DNA from: Schoenoplectus triqueter
Taxonomy: Eukaryota; Streptophyta; Magnoliopsida; Poales; Cyperaceae
Reading direction: 5' to 3'
NCBI GenBank assembly: GCA_964058805.1
Contig: CAXKVV010002144.1
Span: 992,001 to 1,056,000 of the forward strand
Length of the DNA: 64,000 nt
Positions 26,341 through 40,140 of this stretch are shown here, in pieces. A model generated the notes under the pieces. That model searched no databases. It saw only the letters and a program-made list of their open reading frames with translations, and was not told where the DNA came from. Position 1 is the first letter of the stretch. Each line of letters opens with the position of its first letter. Position numbers and translations under genes: made by a program.

Positions 26341-29300
26341 CGAAAATGAGTACGGGCGCGCAAAACATGAAAACGAGACCCGACGCCCTTGGCGCCGCCG
26401 AAAACGAGTCCGAGAGCGCAAAACGTGAAAGCGGGTCCCGACGCCGTTGGTACCGCCGAAAACGGGTCGGGGAGCGCAAAACATGAAAACGGGACCCGAC
26501 GCTCTCGGTACCGCCGAAACCGAGTTCGGGCGCGCAAAACATGAAAATGAGACCCGACGCCCTCGGTACCGTCGAAATCGTGTCCGAGAGCGCAAAACAT
26601 GAAAATAGGTCCCGACGCCATCGGGACCGCCGAAAACGAGTCGGGGAGCGCAAAACATGAAAACGGGACCGACGCCCTCGGTACCGCCGAAAACGAGTCC
26701 GGGTGCGCAAAACATGAAAACGGGACTCGACGCCCTCGGTTCCGCCGAAAACGAGTCCGGGAGCGCAAAACAGGAAAACGGGACCCGACGCCATCGGTAC
26801 CGTCGAAAACGAGTCCGAGAGTTCAAAACGTGAAAACGGGTCCCGACGCCAACGGTACCGCCGCTAAGGAGTCGGGGAGCGCAAAACATGAAAACCGGAC
26901 CCGACGCCCTCGGTACCGTCGAAAACGAGTCCGGGAGCGCAAAACAAGAAAACGAGACCCGACGCTCTCGGTACCGCCGAAAACGAGTCCGGGAGCGCAA
27001 AACATGAAAACGGTATGCGACGCCCTCGAGACCGCCGAAAATGAGTCGGGGAGTACAAAACATGAAAACGGGACCCGACGCCCTCGGGACCGCCGAAAAT
27101 GAGTCGGGGAGCACAAAACATGAAAACGGGACCCGACGCCCTCGGCGCCGCCGAAAACGAGTCCGAGAGCGCAAAACATGATAACGGGTCCCGACGCCCT
27201 CGGTCCGGCCGAAACCGAGTCCGGGCGCGCAAAACGTGTAAACGGGACCCGACGCCCTCGGCGCCGCCGAAAACGAGTCCGAGAGCGCAAAACATGAAAA
27301 CGGGTCTCCACGCCCTCGATACCACCGAAAATGAGTCGGGGAGAGCAAAACATGAAAACGGGTCCCGACGCCATCGGTACCGCCGAAAACGAGTCGCGGA
27401 GCGCAAAACATGAACACGGGACCCGACGCCCTCGGTACCGCCGAAAACGAGCTCGGACGCGCAAAACATGAAAACGGGACCCGACGCCCTCGGTACGGCC
27501 GAAATCGAGTCCGAGAGCGCAAAACATGAAAACGGGTCCCGACGCCATCGGTACCGCCGAAAAAGAGTCGGGGAGCGCAAAACATGAAAACGGGACCCGA
27601 CGCCCTCGGTACCGCCAAAACCGGGTCCGGGCGCGCAAAACATGAAAACGGGACACGACTCCCTCGGTACCGCCGAAAATGAGTCCGGGCGCGCAAAACA
27701 TGAAAACGAGACGCGACGCCCTCGGCGCAGCCGAAAACGAGTCTGAGAGCGCAAAACATGAAAACGGGTCTCGACGCCATCAGAACCGCCGAAAATGAGT
27801 CGGGGAGCGCAAAAAATGAATACGGGACCCGACGCCCTCGGTACCGCCGAAACCGAGTGTGAGAGCGCAAAACATGAAAACGGGACCCGACGCCCTCGGC
27901 GCCGCCGAAAACGAGTCCGAGAACGCAAAACATGAAAACGGGTCTCGACGCCATCGGTACCGCCGAAAATGAGTACGGGCGCGCAAAACATGAAAACGAG
28001 ACCCGACGCCCTTGGCGCCGCCGAAAACGAGTCCGAGAGCGCAAAACGTGAAAGCGGGTCCCGACGCCGTCGGTACCGCCGAAAACGAGTCGGGGAGCGC
28101 AAAACATGAAAACGGGACCCGACGCTCTCGGTACCGCCGAAACCGAGTTCGGGCGCGCAAAACATGAAAATGAGACCCGACGCCCTCGGTACCGTCGAAA
28201 TCGTGTCCGAGAGCGCAAAACATGAAAATAGGTCCCGACGCCATCGGGACCGCCGAAAACGAGTCGGGGAGCGCAAAACATGAAAACGGGACCGACGCCC
28301 TCGGTACCGCCGAAAACGAGTCCGGGTGCGCAAAACATGAAAACGGGACTCGACGCCCTCGGTTCCGCCGAAAATGAGTCCGGGAGCGCAAAACAGGAAA
28401 ACGGGACCCGACGCCATCGGTACCGTCGAAAACGAGTCCGAGAGTTCAAAACGTGAAAACGGGTCCCGACGCCAACGGTACCGCCGCAAAGGAGTCGGGG
28501 AGCGCAAAACATGAAAACCGGACCCGACGCCCTCGGTATCGTCGAAAACGAGTCCGGGAGCGCAAAACAAGAAAACGAGACCCGACGCCCTCGGTACCGC
28601 CGAAAACGAGTCCGGGAGCGCAAAACATGAAAACGGTATGCGACGCCCTCGAGACCGCCGAAAATGAGTCGGGGAGTACAAAACATGAAAACGGGACCCG
28701 ACGCCCTCGAGACCGCCGAAAATGAGTCGGGGAGCACAAAACATGAAAACGGGACCCGACGCCCTCAGCGCCGCCGAAAACGAGTCCGAGAGCGCAAAAC
28801 ATGATAACGGGTCCCGACGCCCTCGGTACGGCCGAAACCGAGTCCGGGCACGCAAAACGTGTAAACGGGACCCGACGCCCTCGGCGCCGCCGAAAACGAG
28901 TCCGAGAGCGCAAAACATGAAAACGGGTCTCCACGCCCTCGATACCACCGAAAATGAGTCGGGGAGAGCAAAACATGAAAACGGGTCCCGACGCCATCGG
29001 TACCGCCGAAAACGAGTCGCGGAGCGCAAAACATGAACACGGGACCCGACGCCCTCGGTACCGCCGAAAACGAGCTCGGACGCGCAAAACATGAAAACGG
29101 GACCCGACGCCCTCGGTACGGCCGAAATCGAGTCCGAGAGCGCAAAACATGAAAACGGGTCCCGACGCCATCGGTACCGCCGAAAAAGAGTCGGGGAGCG
29201 CAAAACATGAAAACGGGACCCGACGCCCTCGGTACCGCCAAAACCGGGTCCGGGCGCGCAAAACATGAAAACGGGACACGACTCCCTCGGTACCGCCGAA

Positions 29301-31190
29301 AATGAGTCCGGGCGCGCAAAACATGAAAACGAGACGCGACGCCCTCGGCGCAGCCGAAAACGAGTCTGAGAGCGCAAAACATGAAAACGGGTCTCGACGC
29401 CATCAGAACCGCCGAAAATGAGTCGGGGAGCGCAAAAAATGAATACGGGACCCGACGCCCTCGGTACCGCCGAAACCGAGTGTGAGAGCGCAAAACATGA
29501 AAACGGGACCCGACGCCCTCGGCGCCGCCGAAAACGAGTCCGAGAACGCAAAACATGAAAACGGGTCTCGACGCCATCGGTACCGCCGAAAATGAGTACG
29601 GGCGCGCAAAACATGAAAACGAGACCCGACGCCCTTGGCGCCGCCGAAAACGAGTCCGAGAGCGCAAAACGTGAAAGCGGGTCCCGACGCCGTCGGTACC
29701 GCCGAAAACGAGTCGGGGAGCGCAAAACATGAAAACGGGACCCGACGCTCTCGGTACCGCCGAAACCGAGTTCGGGCGCGCAAAACATGAAAATGAGACC
29801 CGACGCCCTCGGTACCGTCGAAATCGTGTCCGAGAGCGCAAAACATGAAAATAGGTCCCGACGCCATCGGGACCGCCGAAAACGAGTCGGGGAGCGCAAA
29901 ACATGAAAACGGGACCGACGCCCTCGGTACCGCCGAAAACGAGTCCGGGTGCGCAAAACATGAAAACGGGACTCGACGCCCTCGGTTCCGCCGAAAATGA
30001 GTCCGGGAGCGCAAAACAGGAAAACGGGACCCGACGCCATCGGTACCGTCGAAAACGAGTCCGAGAGTTCAAAACGTGAAAACGGGTCCCGACGCCAACG
30101 GTACCGCCGCAAAGGAGTCGGGGAGCGCAAAACATGAAAACCGGACCCGACGCCCTCGGTATCGTCGAAAACGAGTCCGGGAGCGCAAAACAAGAAAACG
30201 AGACCCGACGCCCTCGGTACCGCCGAAAACGAGTCCGGGAGCGCAAAACATGAAAACGGTATGCGACGCCCTCGAGACCGCCGAAAATGAGTCGGGGAGT
30301 ACAAAACATGAAAACGGGACCCGACGCCCTCGAGACCGCCGAAAATGAGTCGGGGAGCACAAAACATGAAAACGGGACCCGACGCCCTCAGCGCCGCCGA
30401 AAACGAGTCCGAGAGCGCAAAACATGATAACGGGTCCCGACGCCCTCGGTACGGCCGAAACCGAGTCCGGGCACGCAAAACGTGTAAACGGGACCCGACT
30501 CCCTCGGCGCCACCGAAAACGAGTCCGAGAGCGCAAAACATGAAAACGGGTCTCCACGCCATCGATACCACCGAAAATGAGTCGGGGAGCGCAAAAGATG
30601 AAAACGGGTCCCGACGCCATCGGTACCGCCGAAAACGAGTCGCGGAGCGCAAAACATGAACACGGGACCCGACGCCCTCGGTACCGCCGAAAACGAGCTC
30701 GGACGCGCAAAACATGAAAACGGGACCCGACGCCCTCGGTACGGCCGAAATCGAGTCCGAGAGCGCAAAACATGAAAACGGGTCCCGACGCCATCGGTAC
30801 CGCCGAAAACGAGTCGGGGAGCGCAAAACATGAAAACGGGACCCGACGCCCTCGGTACCGCCAAAAATGAGTCCGGGCGCGCAAAACATGAAAACGAGAC
30901 GCGACGCCCTCGGCGCAGCCGAAAACGAGTCTGAGAGCGCAAAACATGAAAACGGGTCTCGACGCCATCAGAACCGCCGAAAATGAGTCGGGGAGCGCAA
31001 AAAATGAATACGGGACCCGACGCCCTCGGTACCGCCGAAACCGAGTGTGAGAGCGCAAAACATGAAAACGGGACCCGACGCCCTCGGCGCCGCCGAAAAC
31101 GAGTCCGAGAACGCAAAACATGAAAACGGGTCTCGACGCCATCGGTACCATCGAAAATGAGTCGGGGAGAGCAAAACATGAAAATGGGTA
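26341..31190. repeat. 1,623-bp (28-monomer) higher-order repeat, three copies
   Basis: Copies begin at about 26,341, 27,964 and 29,587. Offsets between marker variants are exactly 1,623 bases, for example the frames at 28,453 and 30,076 and those at 28,722 and 30,345. 28 x 58 is 1,624, so one base is missing per unit. The third copy lacks one monomer near 30,861. Copies are nearly identical, which implies recent amplification. Confidence 0.9.
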
Positions 31191-31199
31191 ACGACGCCA

Positions 31200-34100
31200 T
31201 CGGTACCGCCGAAAACGAGTCGGGGAGCGCAAAACATGAAAACGGGACCCGACGCCCTCGGTACCCCCGAAAACCAGTCCGGGAGCGCTAAACATGAAAA
31301 CGGGACCCGACACCCTCGGTACCGCCGAAACCGAGTTCGGGCGCGCAAAACATGAAAACGGGACCCGACGCCAACGGTACCGCCGAAAACGAGTCCGAGA
31401 GCGCAAAACATGAAAACGGGTCCCGACGCCATCAGTACTGCCGAAAACGAGTAGCGGAGCGCAAAACATGAACACGGGACCCGACGCCCTCGGTACGGCC
31501 GAAACCGAGTCCTGGTGCGCAAAACATGAAAACTGGACCAGAAGCCCTCGGTACCGCCGAAACCGAGTTCGGGTGCGCAAAACATGAAAACGGGTCCCGA
31601 CGCCGTCGGTACCCCCGAAAACGAGTCCGGGAGCGCAAAACATGAAAACGGGACACGACGCCATCGGTACAGCCGAAAACGAGTCGGGGAGCGCGAAACA
31701 TGAACACGGGACCTGACGCCCTCGGTACCGCCGAAAACGAGTCCGGGGGCGTAAAACATGAAAACGGGACCCGAAGGCCTCGGTACCGCCGAAACCGAGT
31801 TCGGGCGCGCAAAACATGAAAACGGGACCCGACGCCCTCGTTACCGCCGAAATCGAGTCCGAGAGCGCAAACCATGAAAACGGGACCCGACGCCATCGGT
31901 ACCGCCGAAAATGAGTCGGGGAGCGCAAAACATGAAAACGGGACCCGACGCCCTCGGTTCCTCCCCGAAAACGAGTCCGGGAGCGCTAAACATGAAAACG
32001 GGACCCGACGCCCTCGGTACCGCCGAAACCGAGTTCGGGCGCGCAAAACATGAAAACGGGACCCGACGCCAACGGTACCGCCGAAAACGAGTCCGAGAGC
32101 GCAAAACATGAAAACGGGTCCCGACGCCATCGGTACCGCCGAAAAGGAGTCGGGGAGCGCAAAACATGAAAACGGGACCCGACGCCCTCGGTACCGCCGA
32201 AAACGAGTCCGGGGGCGCAAAACTTGAAAATGGGACCCGACGCCCTCGGTACTGCCGAAATCGAGTTCGGGCGCGCAAAACATGAAAACAGGACCCGACG
32301 CCCTCGATACTTCCGAAATCGAGTCTGCGAGCGCAAACCATGAAAACCGGTCCCGACGCCATCCATACCGCCAAAAACGAGTCGGGGAGCGCAAAACATG
32401 AAAACGGGACCGACGCCCTCGGTACCGCCGAAAACGAGTATGGGTGCGCAAAACATGAAAACGGGACCCGACGCCCTCGGCGGTGCTGAAAACTAGTCCG
32501 AGAGCGCAAAACATGAAAACGGGTCCCGACGCCCTCGGTACCCCCGAAAACGAGTCTGGGAGCGCAAAACAAGAAAACGAGACCCGACGCCCTCGGTACC
32601 GTCGAAAACGAGTCCGGGAGCGCAAAACATGAAAACGGTATGCGACGCCCTCGGGACCGCCGAAAATAAGTCGGGGAGCACAAAACATGAAAACGGGACC
32701 CGACGCCCTCGGGACCGCCGAAAATGAGTTGGGGAGCACAAAACATGAAAACGGGACCCGACGCCCTCGGCGCCGCCGAAAATGAGTCCGAGAGCGCAAA
32801 ACATGAAAACGGTATGCGACGCCCTCGGGACCGCCGAAAATGAGTCGGGGAGCACAAAACATGAAAACGGGACCCGACGCCCTCGGCGCTGCCGAAAACG
32901 AGTCCGAGAGCGCAAAACATGATAACGGGTCCCGACGCCCTCGGTACGGCCGAAATCGAGTCCGGGCGCGCAAAACGTGAAAACGGGACCCGATGCCCTC
33001 GTAGCCGCCGAAAACGAGTCCGAGAGCGCAAAACACGAAAACGGGTCTCCGCGCCATCGATACCACCGAAAATGAGTCGGGGAGCGCAAAACATGAAAAC
33101 GGGACCCGACGCCATCGGTACCGCCGAAAACGAGTCGCGGAGCGCAAAACATGATCACGGGACCCGACGCCCTCGGTACCGCTGAAAACGAGCTCAGACG
33201 CGCAAAACATGAAAACGGGACCCGACGCCCTCGGTACCGCCGAAAACGAGCTCGGACGCGCAAAACATGAAAACGGGACCCGACGCCCTCGGTACGGCCG
33301 AAATCGAGTCCGAGAGCGCAAAACATGAAAACGGGACCCGACGCCCTCGGCGCCGCCGAAAACGAGTCCGAGAGCGCAAAACATGATAACGGGTCACGAC
33401 GCCCTCGGTACGGCCGAAAACGAGTCCGGGCGCGCAAAACATGAAAACGGGACCCGACGCCCTCGGTACCGCCGAAAACGAGTCCGGGAGCGCAAACCAT
33501 GAAAACGGGTCCCGACGCCATCGGTACCGTCGAAAACGAGTCCGAGAGTTCAAAACATGAAAACGGGTCCCGACGCCAACGGTACCGCCGCAAAGGAGTC
33601 GGGGAGCGCAAAACATGAAAACCGGACCCGACGCCCTCGGTACCGTCGAAAACGAGTCCGGGAGCGCAAAACAAGAAAACGAGACCCGACGCCCTCAGTA
33701 CCGCCGAAAACGAGTCCGGGAGCGCAAAACATGAAAACGGTATGCGACGCCCTCGGGACCGCCGAAAATGAGTCGGGGAGTACAAAACATGAAAACGGGA
33801 CCCGACGCCCACGGGACCGCCGAAAATGAGTCGGGGAGCACAAAACATGAAAACGGGACCCGACGCCCTCGGCGCCGCCGAAAACGAGTCCGAGAGCGCA
33901 AAACATGATAGCGGGTCCCGACGCCCTCGGTACGGCCGAAACCGAGTCCGGGCGCGCAAAACGTGAAATCGGGACCCGACGCCCTCGGCGCCGCCGAAAA
34001 CGAGTCCGAGAGCGCAAAACATGAAAACGGGTCTCCACGCCATCGATACCACCGAAAATGAGTCGGGGAGCGCAAAAGATGAAAACGGGTCCCGACGCCA

Positions 34101-37100
34101 TCGGTACCGCCGAAAACGAGTCGCAAAGCGCAAAACATGAACACGGGACCCGACGCCCTCGGTACCGCCGAAAACGAGCTCGGACGCGCAAAACATGAAA
34201 ACGGGACCCGACGCCCTCGGTACGGCCGAAATCGAGTCCGAGAGCGCAAAACATGAAAACGGGTCCCGACGCCATCGGTACCGCCGAAAACGAGTCGGGG
34301 AGCGCAAAACATGAAAACGGGACCCGACGCCCTCGGTACCGCCAAAACCGGGTCCGGGCGCGCAAAACATGAAAACGGGACACGACTCCCTCGGTACCGC
34401 CGAAAATGAGTCCGGGCGCGCAAAACATGAAAACGAGACGCGACGCCCTCGGCGCAGCCGAAAACGAGTCTGAGAGCGCAAAACATGAAAACGGGTCTCG
34501 ACGCCATCAGAACCGCCGAAAATGAGTCGGGGAGCGCAAAACATGAATACGGGACCCGACGCCCTCGGTACCGCCGAAACCGAGTGTGAGAGCGCAAAAC
34601 ATGAAAACGGGACCCGACGCCCTCGGCGCCGCCGAAAATGAGTCCGAGAACGCAAAACATGAAAACGGGTCTCGACGCCATCGGTACCATCGAAAATGAG
34701 TCGGGGAGAGCAAAACATGAAAATGGGTAACGACGCCATCGGTACCGCCGAAAACGAGTCGGGGAACGCAAAACATGAAAACGGGACCCGACGCCCTCGG
34801 TACCCCCGAAAACCGGTCCGGGAGCGCTAAACATGAAAACGGGACCCGACGCCCTCGGTACCGCCGAAACCGAGTTCGGTCGCGCAAAACATGAAAACGG
34901 GACCTGACGCCAACGGTACCGCCGAAAACGAGTCCGAGAGCGCAAAACATGAAAACGGGTCCCGACGCCATCGGTACAGCCGAAAACGAGTCGGGGAGCG
35001 CGAAACATGAACACGGGACCCGACGCCCTCGGTACCGCCGAAAACGAGTCCGGGGGCGCAAAACATGAAAACGGGACCCGACGCCATCGGTACAGCCGAA
35101 AACGAGTCGGGGAGCGCGAAACATGAACACGGGACCCGACGCCCTCGGTACCGCCGAAAACGAGTCCGGGGGCGCAAAACATGAAAACGGGACCCGAAGC
35201 CCTCGGTACCGCCGAAACCGAGTTCGGGCGCGCAAAACATGAAAACGGGACCCGACGCCCTCGTTACCGCCGAAATCGAGTCCGAGAGCGCAAACCATGA
35301 AAACGGGTCCCGACGCCATCGGTACCGCCGAAAATGAGTCGGGGAGCGCAAAACATGAAAACGGGACCCGACGCCCTCGGTACCTCCCCGAAAACGAGTC
35401 CGGGAGCGCTAAACATGAAAACGGGACCCGACGCCCTCGGTACCGCCGAAACCGAGTTCGGGCGCGCAAAACATGAAAACGGGACCCGACGCCAACGGTA
35501 CCGCCGAAAACGAGTCCGAGAGCGCAAAACATGAAAACGGGTCCCGACGCCATCGATACCGCCGAAAAGGAGTCGGGGAGCGCAAAACATGAAAACGGGA
35601 CCCGACGCCCTCGGTACCGCCGAAAACGAGTCCGGGGGCGCAAAACTTGAAAATGGGACCCGACGCCCTCGGTACTGCCGAAATCGAGTTCGGGCGCGCA
35701 AAACATGAAAACAGGACCCGACGCCCTCGATACTTCCGAAATCGAGTCTGCGAGCGCAAACCATGAAAACGGGTCCCGACGCCATCCATACCGCCAAAAA
35801 CGAGTCGGGGAGCGCAAAACATGAAAACGGGACCGACGCCCTCGGTACCGCCGAAAACGAGTACGGGTGCGCAAAACATGCAAACGGGACCCGACGCCCT
35901 CGGCGGTGCTGAAAACTAGTCCGAGAGCGCAAAACATGAAAACGGGTCCCGACGCCCTCGGTACCCCCGAAAACGAGTCTGGGAGCGCAAAACAAGAAAA
36001 CGAGACCCGACGCCCTCGGTACCGTCGAAAACGAGTCCGGGAGCGCAAAACATGAAAACGGTATGCGACGCCCTCGGGACCGCCGAAAATGAGTCGGGGA
36101 GCACAAAACATGAAAACGGGACCCGACGCCCTCGGGACCGCCGAAAATGAGTTGGGGAGCACAAAACATGAAAACGGGACCCGACGCCCTCGGCGCCGCC
36201 GAAAATGAGTCCGAGAGCGCAAAACATGAAAACGGTATGCGACGCCCTCGGGACCGCCGAAAATGAGTCGGGGAGCACAAAACATGAAAACGGGACCCGA
36301 CGCCCTCGGCGCCGCCGAAAACGAGTCCGAGAGCGCAAAACATGATAACGGGTCCCGACGCCCTCGGTACGGCCGAAATCGAGTCCGGGCGCGCAAAACG
36401 TGAAAACGGGACCCGATGCCCTCGTAGCCGCCGAAAACGAGTCCGAGAGCGCAAAACACGAAAACGGGTCTCCACGCCATCGATACCACCGAAAATGAGT
36501 CGGGGAGCGCAAAACATGAAAACGGGTCCCGACGCCATCGGTACCGCCGAAAACGAGTCGCGGAGCGCAAAACATGATCACGGGACCCGACGCCCTCGGT
36601 ACCGCTGAAAACGAGCTCGGACGCGCAAAACATGAAAACGGGACCCGACGCCCTCGGTACCGCCGAAAACGAGCTCGGACGCGCAAAACATGAAAACGGG
36701 ACCCGACGCCCTCGGTACGGCCGAAATCGAGTCCGAGAGCGCAAAACATGAAAATAGGTCCCGACGCCATCGGGACCGCCGAAAACGAGTCGGGGAGCGC
36801 AAAACATGAAAACGGGACCGACGCCCTCGGTACCGCCGAAAACGAGTCCGGGTGCGCAAAACATGAAAACGGGACCCGACGCCCTCGGTACCGCCGAAAA
36901 CGAGTCCGGGAGCGCAAAACAGGAAAACGGGACCCGACGCCATCGGTACCGTCGAAAACGAGTCCGAGAGTTCAAAACATGAAAACGGGTCCCGACGCCA
37001 ACGGTACCGCCGCAAAGGAGTCGGGGAGCGCAAAACATGAAAACAGGACCCGACGCCCTCGGTACCGTCGAAAACGAGTCCGGGAGCGCAAAACAAGAAA

Positions 37101-40100
37101 ACGAGACCCGACACCCTCAGTACCGCCGAAAACGAGTCCGGGAGCGCAAAACATGAAAACGGTATGCGACGCCCTCGGGACCGCCGAAAATGAGTCGGGG
37201 AGTACAAAACATGAAAACGGGACCCGACGCCCACGGGACCGCCGAAAATGAGTCGGGGAGCACAAAACATGAAAACGGGACCCGACGCCCTCGGCGCCGC
37301 CGAAAACGAGTCCGAGAGCGCAAAACATGATAGCGGGTCCCGACGCCCTCGGTACGGCCGAAACCGAGTCCGGGCGCGCAAAACGTGAAATCGGGACCCG
37401 ACGCCCTCGGCGCCGCCGAAAACGAGTCCGAGAGCGCAAAACATGAAAACGGGTCTCCACGCCATCGATACCACCGAAAATGATTCGGGGAGCGCAAAAG
37501 ATGAAAACGGGTCCCGACGCCATCGGTACCGCCGAAAACGAGTCGCAAAGCGCAAAACATGAACACGGGACCCGACGCCCTCGGTACCGCCGAAAACGAG
37601 ATCGGACGCGCAAAACATTAAAACGGGACCCGACGCCCTCGGTACGGCCGAAATCGAGTCCGAGAGCGCAAAACATGAAAACGGGTCCCGACGCCGTCGG
37701 TACCGCCGAAAACGAGTCGGGGAGCGCAAAACATGAAAACGGGACCCGACGCCCTCGGTACCGCCAAAACCGGGTCCGGGCGCGCAAAACATGAAAACGG
37801 GACACGACTCCCTCGGTACCGCCGAAAATGAGTCCGGGCGCGCAAAACATGAAAACGAGACGCGACGCCCTCGGCGCAGCCGAAAACGAGTCTGAGAGCG
37901 CAAAACATGAAAACGGGTCTCGACGCCATCAGAACCGCCGAAAATGAGTCGGGGAGCGCAAAACATGAATACGGGACCCGACGCCCTCGGTACCGCCGAA
38001 ACCGAGTGTGAGAGCGCAAAACATGAAAACGGGACCCGACGCCCTCGGCGCCGCCGAAAATGAGTCCGAGAACGCAAAACATGAAAACGGGTCTCGACGC
38101 CATCGGTACCATCGAAAATGAGTCGGGGAGAGCAAAACATGAAAATGGGTAACGACGCCATCGGTACCGCCGAAAACGAGTCGGGGAACGCAAAACATGA
38201 AAACGGGACCCGACGCCCTCGGTACCCCCGAAAACCAGTCCGGGAGCGCTAAACATGAAAACGGGACCCGACGCCCTCGGTACCGCCGAAACTGAGTTCG
38301 GTCGCGCAAAACATGAAAACGGGACCCGACGCCAACGGTACCGCCGAAAACGAGTCCGAGAGCGCAAAACATGAAAACGGGTCCCGACGCCATCAGTACC
38401 GCCGAAAACGAGTCGCGGAGCGCAAAACATGAACACGGGACCCGACGCCCTCGGTACTGCCGAAACCGAGTCCGGGGGCGCAAAACATGAAAACTGGACC
38501 AGAAGCCCTCGGTACCGCCGAAACCGAGTTCGGGCGCGCAAAACATGAAAACGGGTCCCGACGCCCTCGGTACCCCCGAAAACGAGTCCGGGAGCGCAAA
38601 ACATGAAAACGGGACCCGACGCCATCGGTACAGCCGAAAACGAGTCGGGGAGCGCGAAACATGAACACGGGACCCGACGCCCTCGGTACCGCCGAAAACG
38701 AGTCCGGGGGCGCAAAACATGAAAACGGGACCCGAAGCCCTCGGTACCGCCGAAACCGAGTTCGGGCGCGCAAAACATGAAAACGGGACCCGACGCCCTC
38801 GTTACCGCCGAAATCGAGTCCGGGGGCGCAAAACTTGAAAATGGGACCCGACGCCCTCGGTACTGCCGAAATCGAGTTCGGGCGCGCAAAACATGAAAAC
38901 GGGACCCGACGCCCTCGATACTTCCGAAATCGAGTCTGCGAGCGCAAACCATGAAAACGGGTCCCGACGCCATCCATACCGCCAAAAACGAGTCGGGGAG
39001 CGCAAAACATGAAAACGGGACCGACGCCCTCGGTACCGCCGAAAACGAGTCCGGGTGCGCAAAACATGAAAACGGGACCCGACGCCCTCGGTACTGCCGA
39101 AAACGAGTCCGGGTGTGCAAAACATGAAAACTGGACCAGAAGCCCTCGGTACCGCCGAAACCGAGTTCGGGCGCGCAAAACATGAAAACGGGTCCCGACG
39201 CCCTCGGTACCCCCGAAAACGAATCCGGGAGCGCAAAACATGAAAACGGGACCCGACGCCATCGGTACAGCCGAAAACGAGTCGGGGAGCGCGAAACATG
39301 AACACGGGACCCGACTCCCTCGGTACCTCCGAAAACGAGTCCGGGGGCGCAAAACATGAAAACGGGACCCGAAGCCCTCGGTACCGCCGAAACCGAGTTC
39401 GGGCGCGCAAAACATGAAAACGGGACCCGACGCCCTCGTTACCGCCGAAATCGAGTCCTAGAGCGCAAACCATGAAAACGGGTCCCGACGCCATCGGTAC
39501 CGCCGAAAATGAGTCGGGGAGCGCAAAACATGAAAACGGGACCCGACGCCCTCGGTACCGCCGAAAATGAGTCGGGGAGCGCAAAACATGAAAACGGGAC
39601 CCGACGCCCTCGGTACCCCCGAAAACGAGTCCGGGAGCGCTAAACATGAAAACGGGACCCGACGCCCTCGGTACCGCCGAAACCGAGTTCGGGCGCGCAA
39701 AACATAAAAACGGGACCCGACGCCAACGGTACCGCCGAAAACGAGTCCGAGAGCGCAAAACATGAAAACGGGTCCCGACGCCATCGGTACCGCCGAAAAG
39801 GAGTCGGGGAGCGCAAAACATGAAAACGGGACCCGACGCCCTCGGTACCGCCGAAAACGAGTCCGGGGGCGCAAAACTTGAAAATGGGACCCGACGCCCT
39901 CGGTACCGCCGAAATCGAGTTCGGGCGCGCAAAACATGAAAACGGGACCCGACGCCCTCGATACTTCCGAAATCGAGTCTGCGAGCGCAAACCATGAAAA
40001 CGGGTCCCGACGCCATCCATACCGCCAAAAATGAGTCGGGGAGCGCAAAACATAAAAACGGGACCGACGAAAACGAGTCCGGGTGCGGAAAACATGAAAA

Positions 40101-40140
40101 CGGGACCCGACGCCCTCGGCGGTGCCGAAAACTAGTCCGA
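31200..40140. repeat. 3.42-3.54 kb higher-order repeat, two full copies and a partial third
   Basis: A block containing GGTACCCCCGAAAACC, then GAGCGCTAAACATG, then the deletion variant GGCGGTGCTGAAAACTAGTCC starts at about 31,200, 34,740 and 38,162. The first spacing is about 3,540 bases and the second 3,422 (59 x 58). Translated frames at 31,911/35,334 and 32,919/36,342 match at an offset of 3,423. The third copy is rearranged after about 39,460 and ends near 40,140. Confidence 0.85.
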
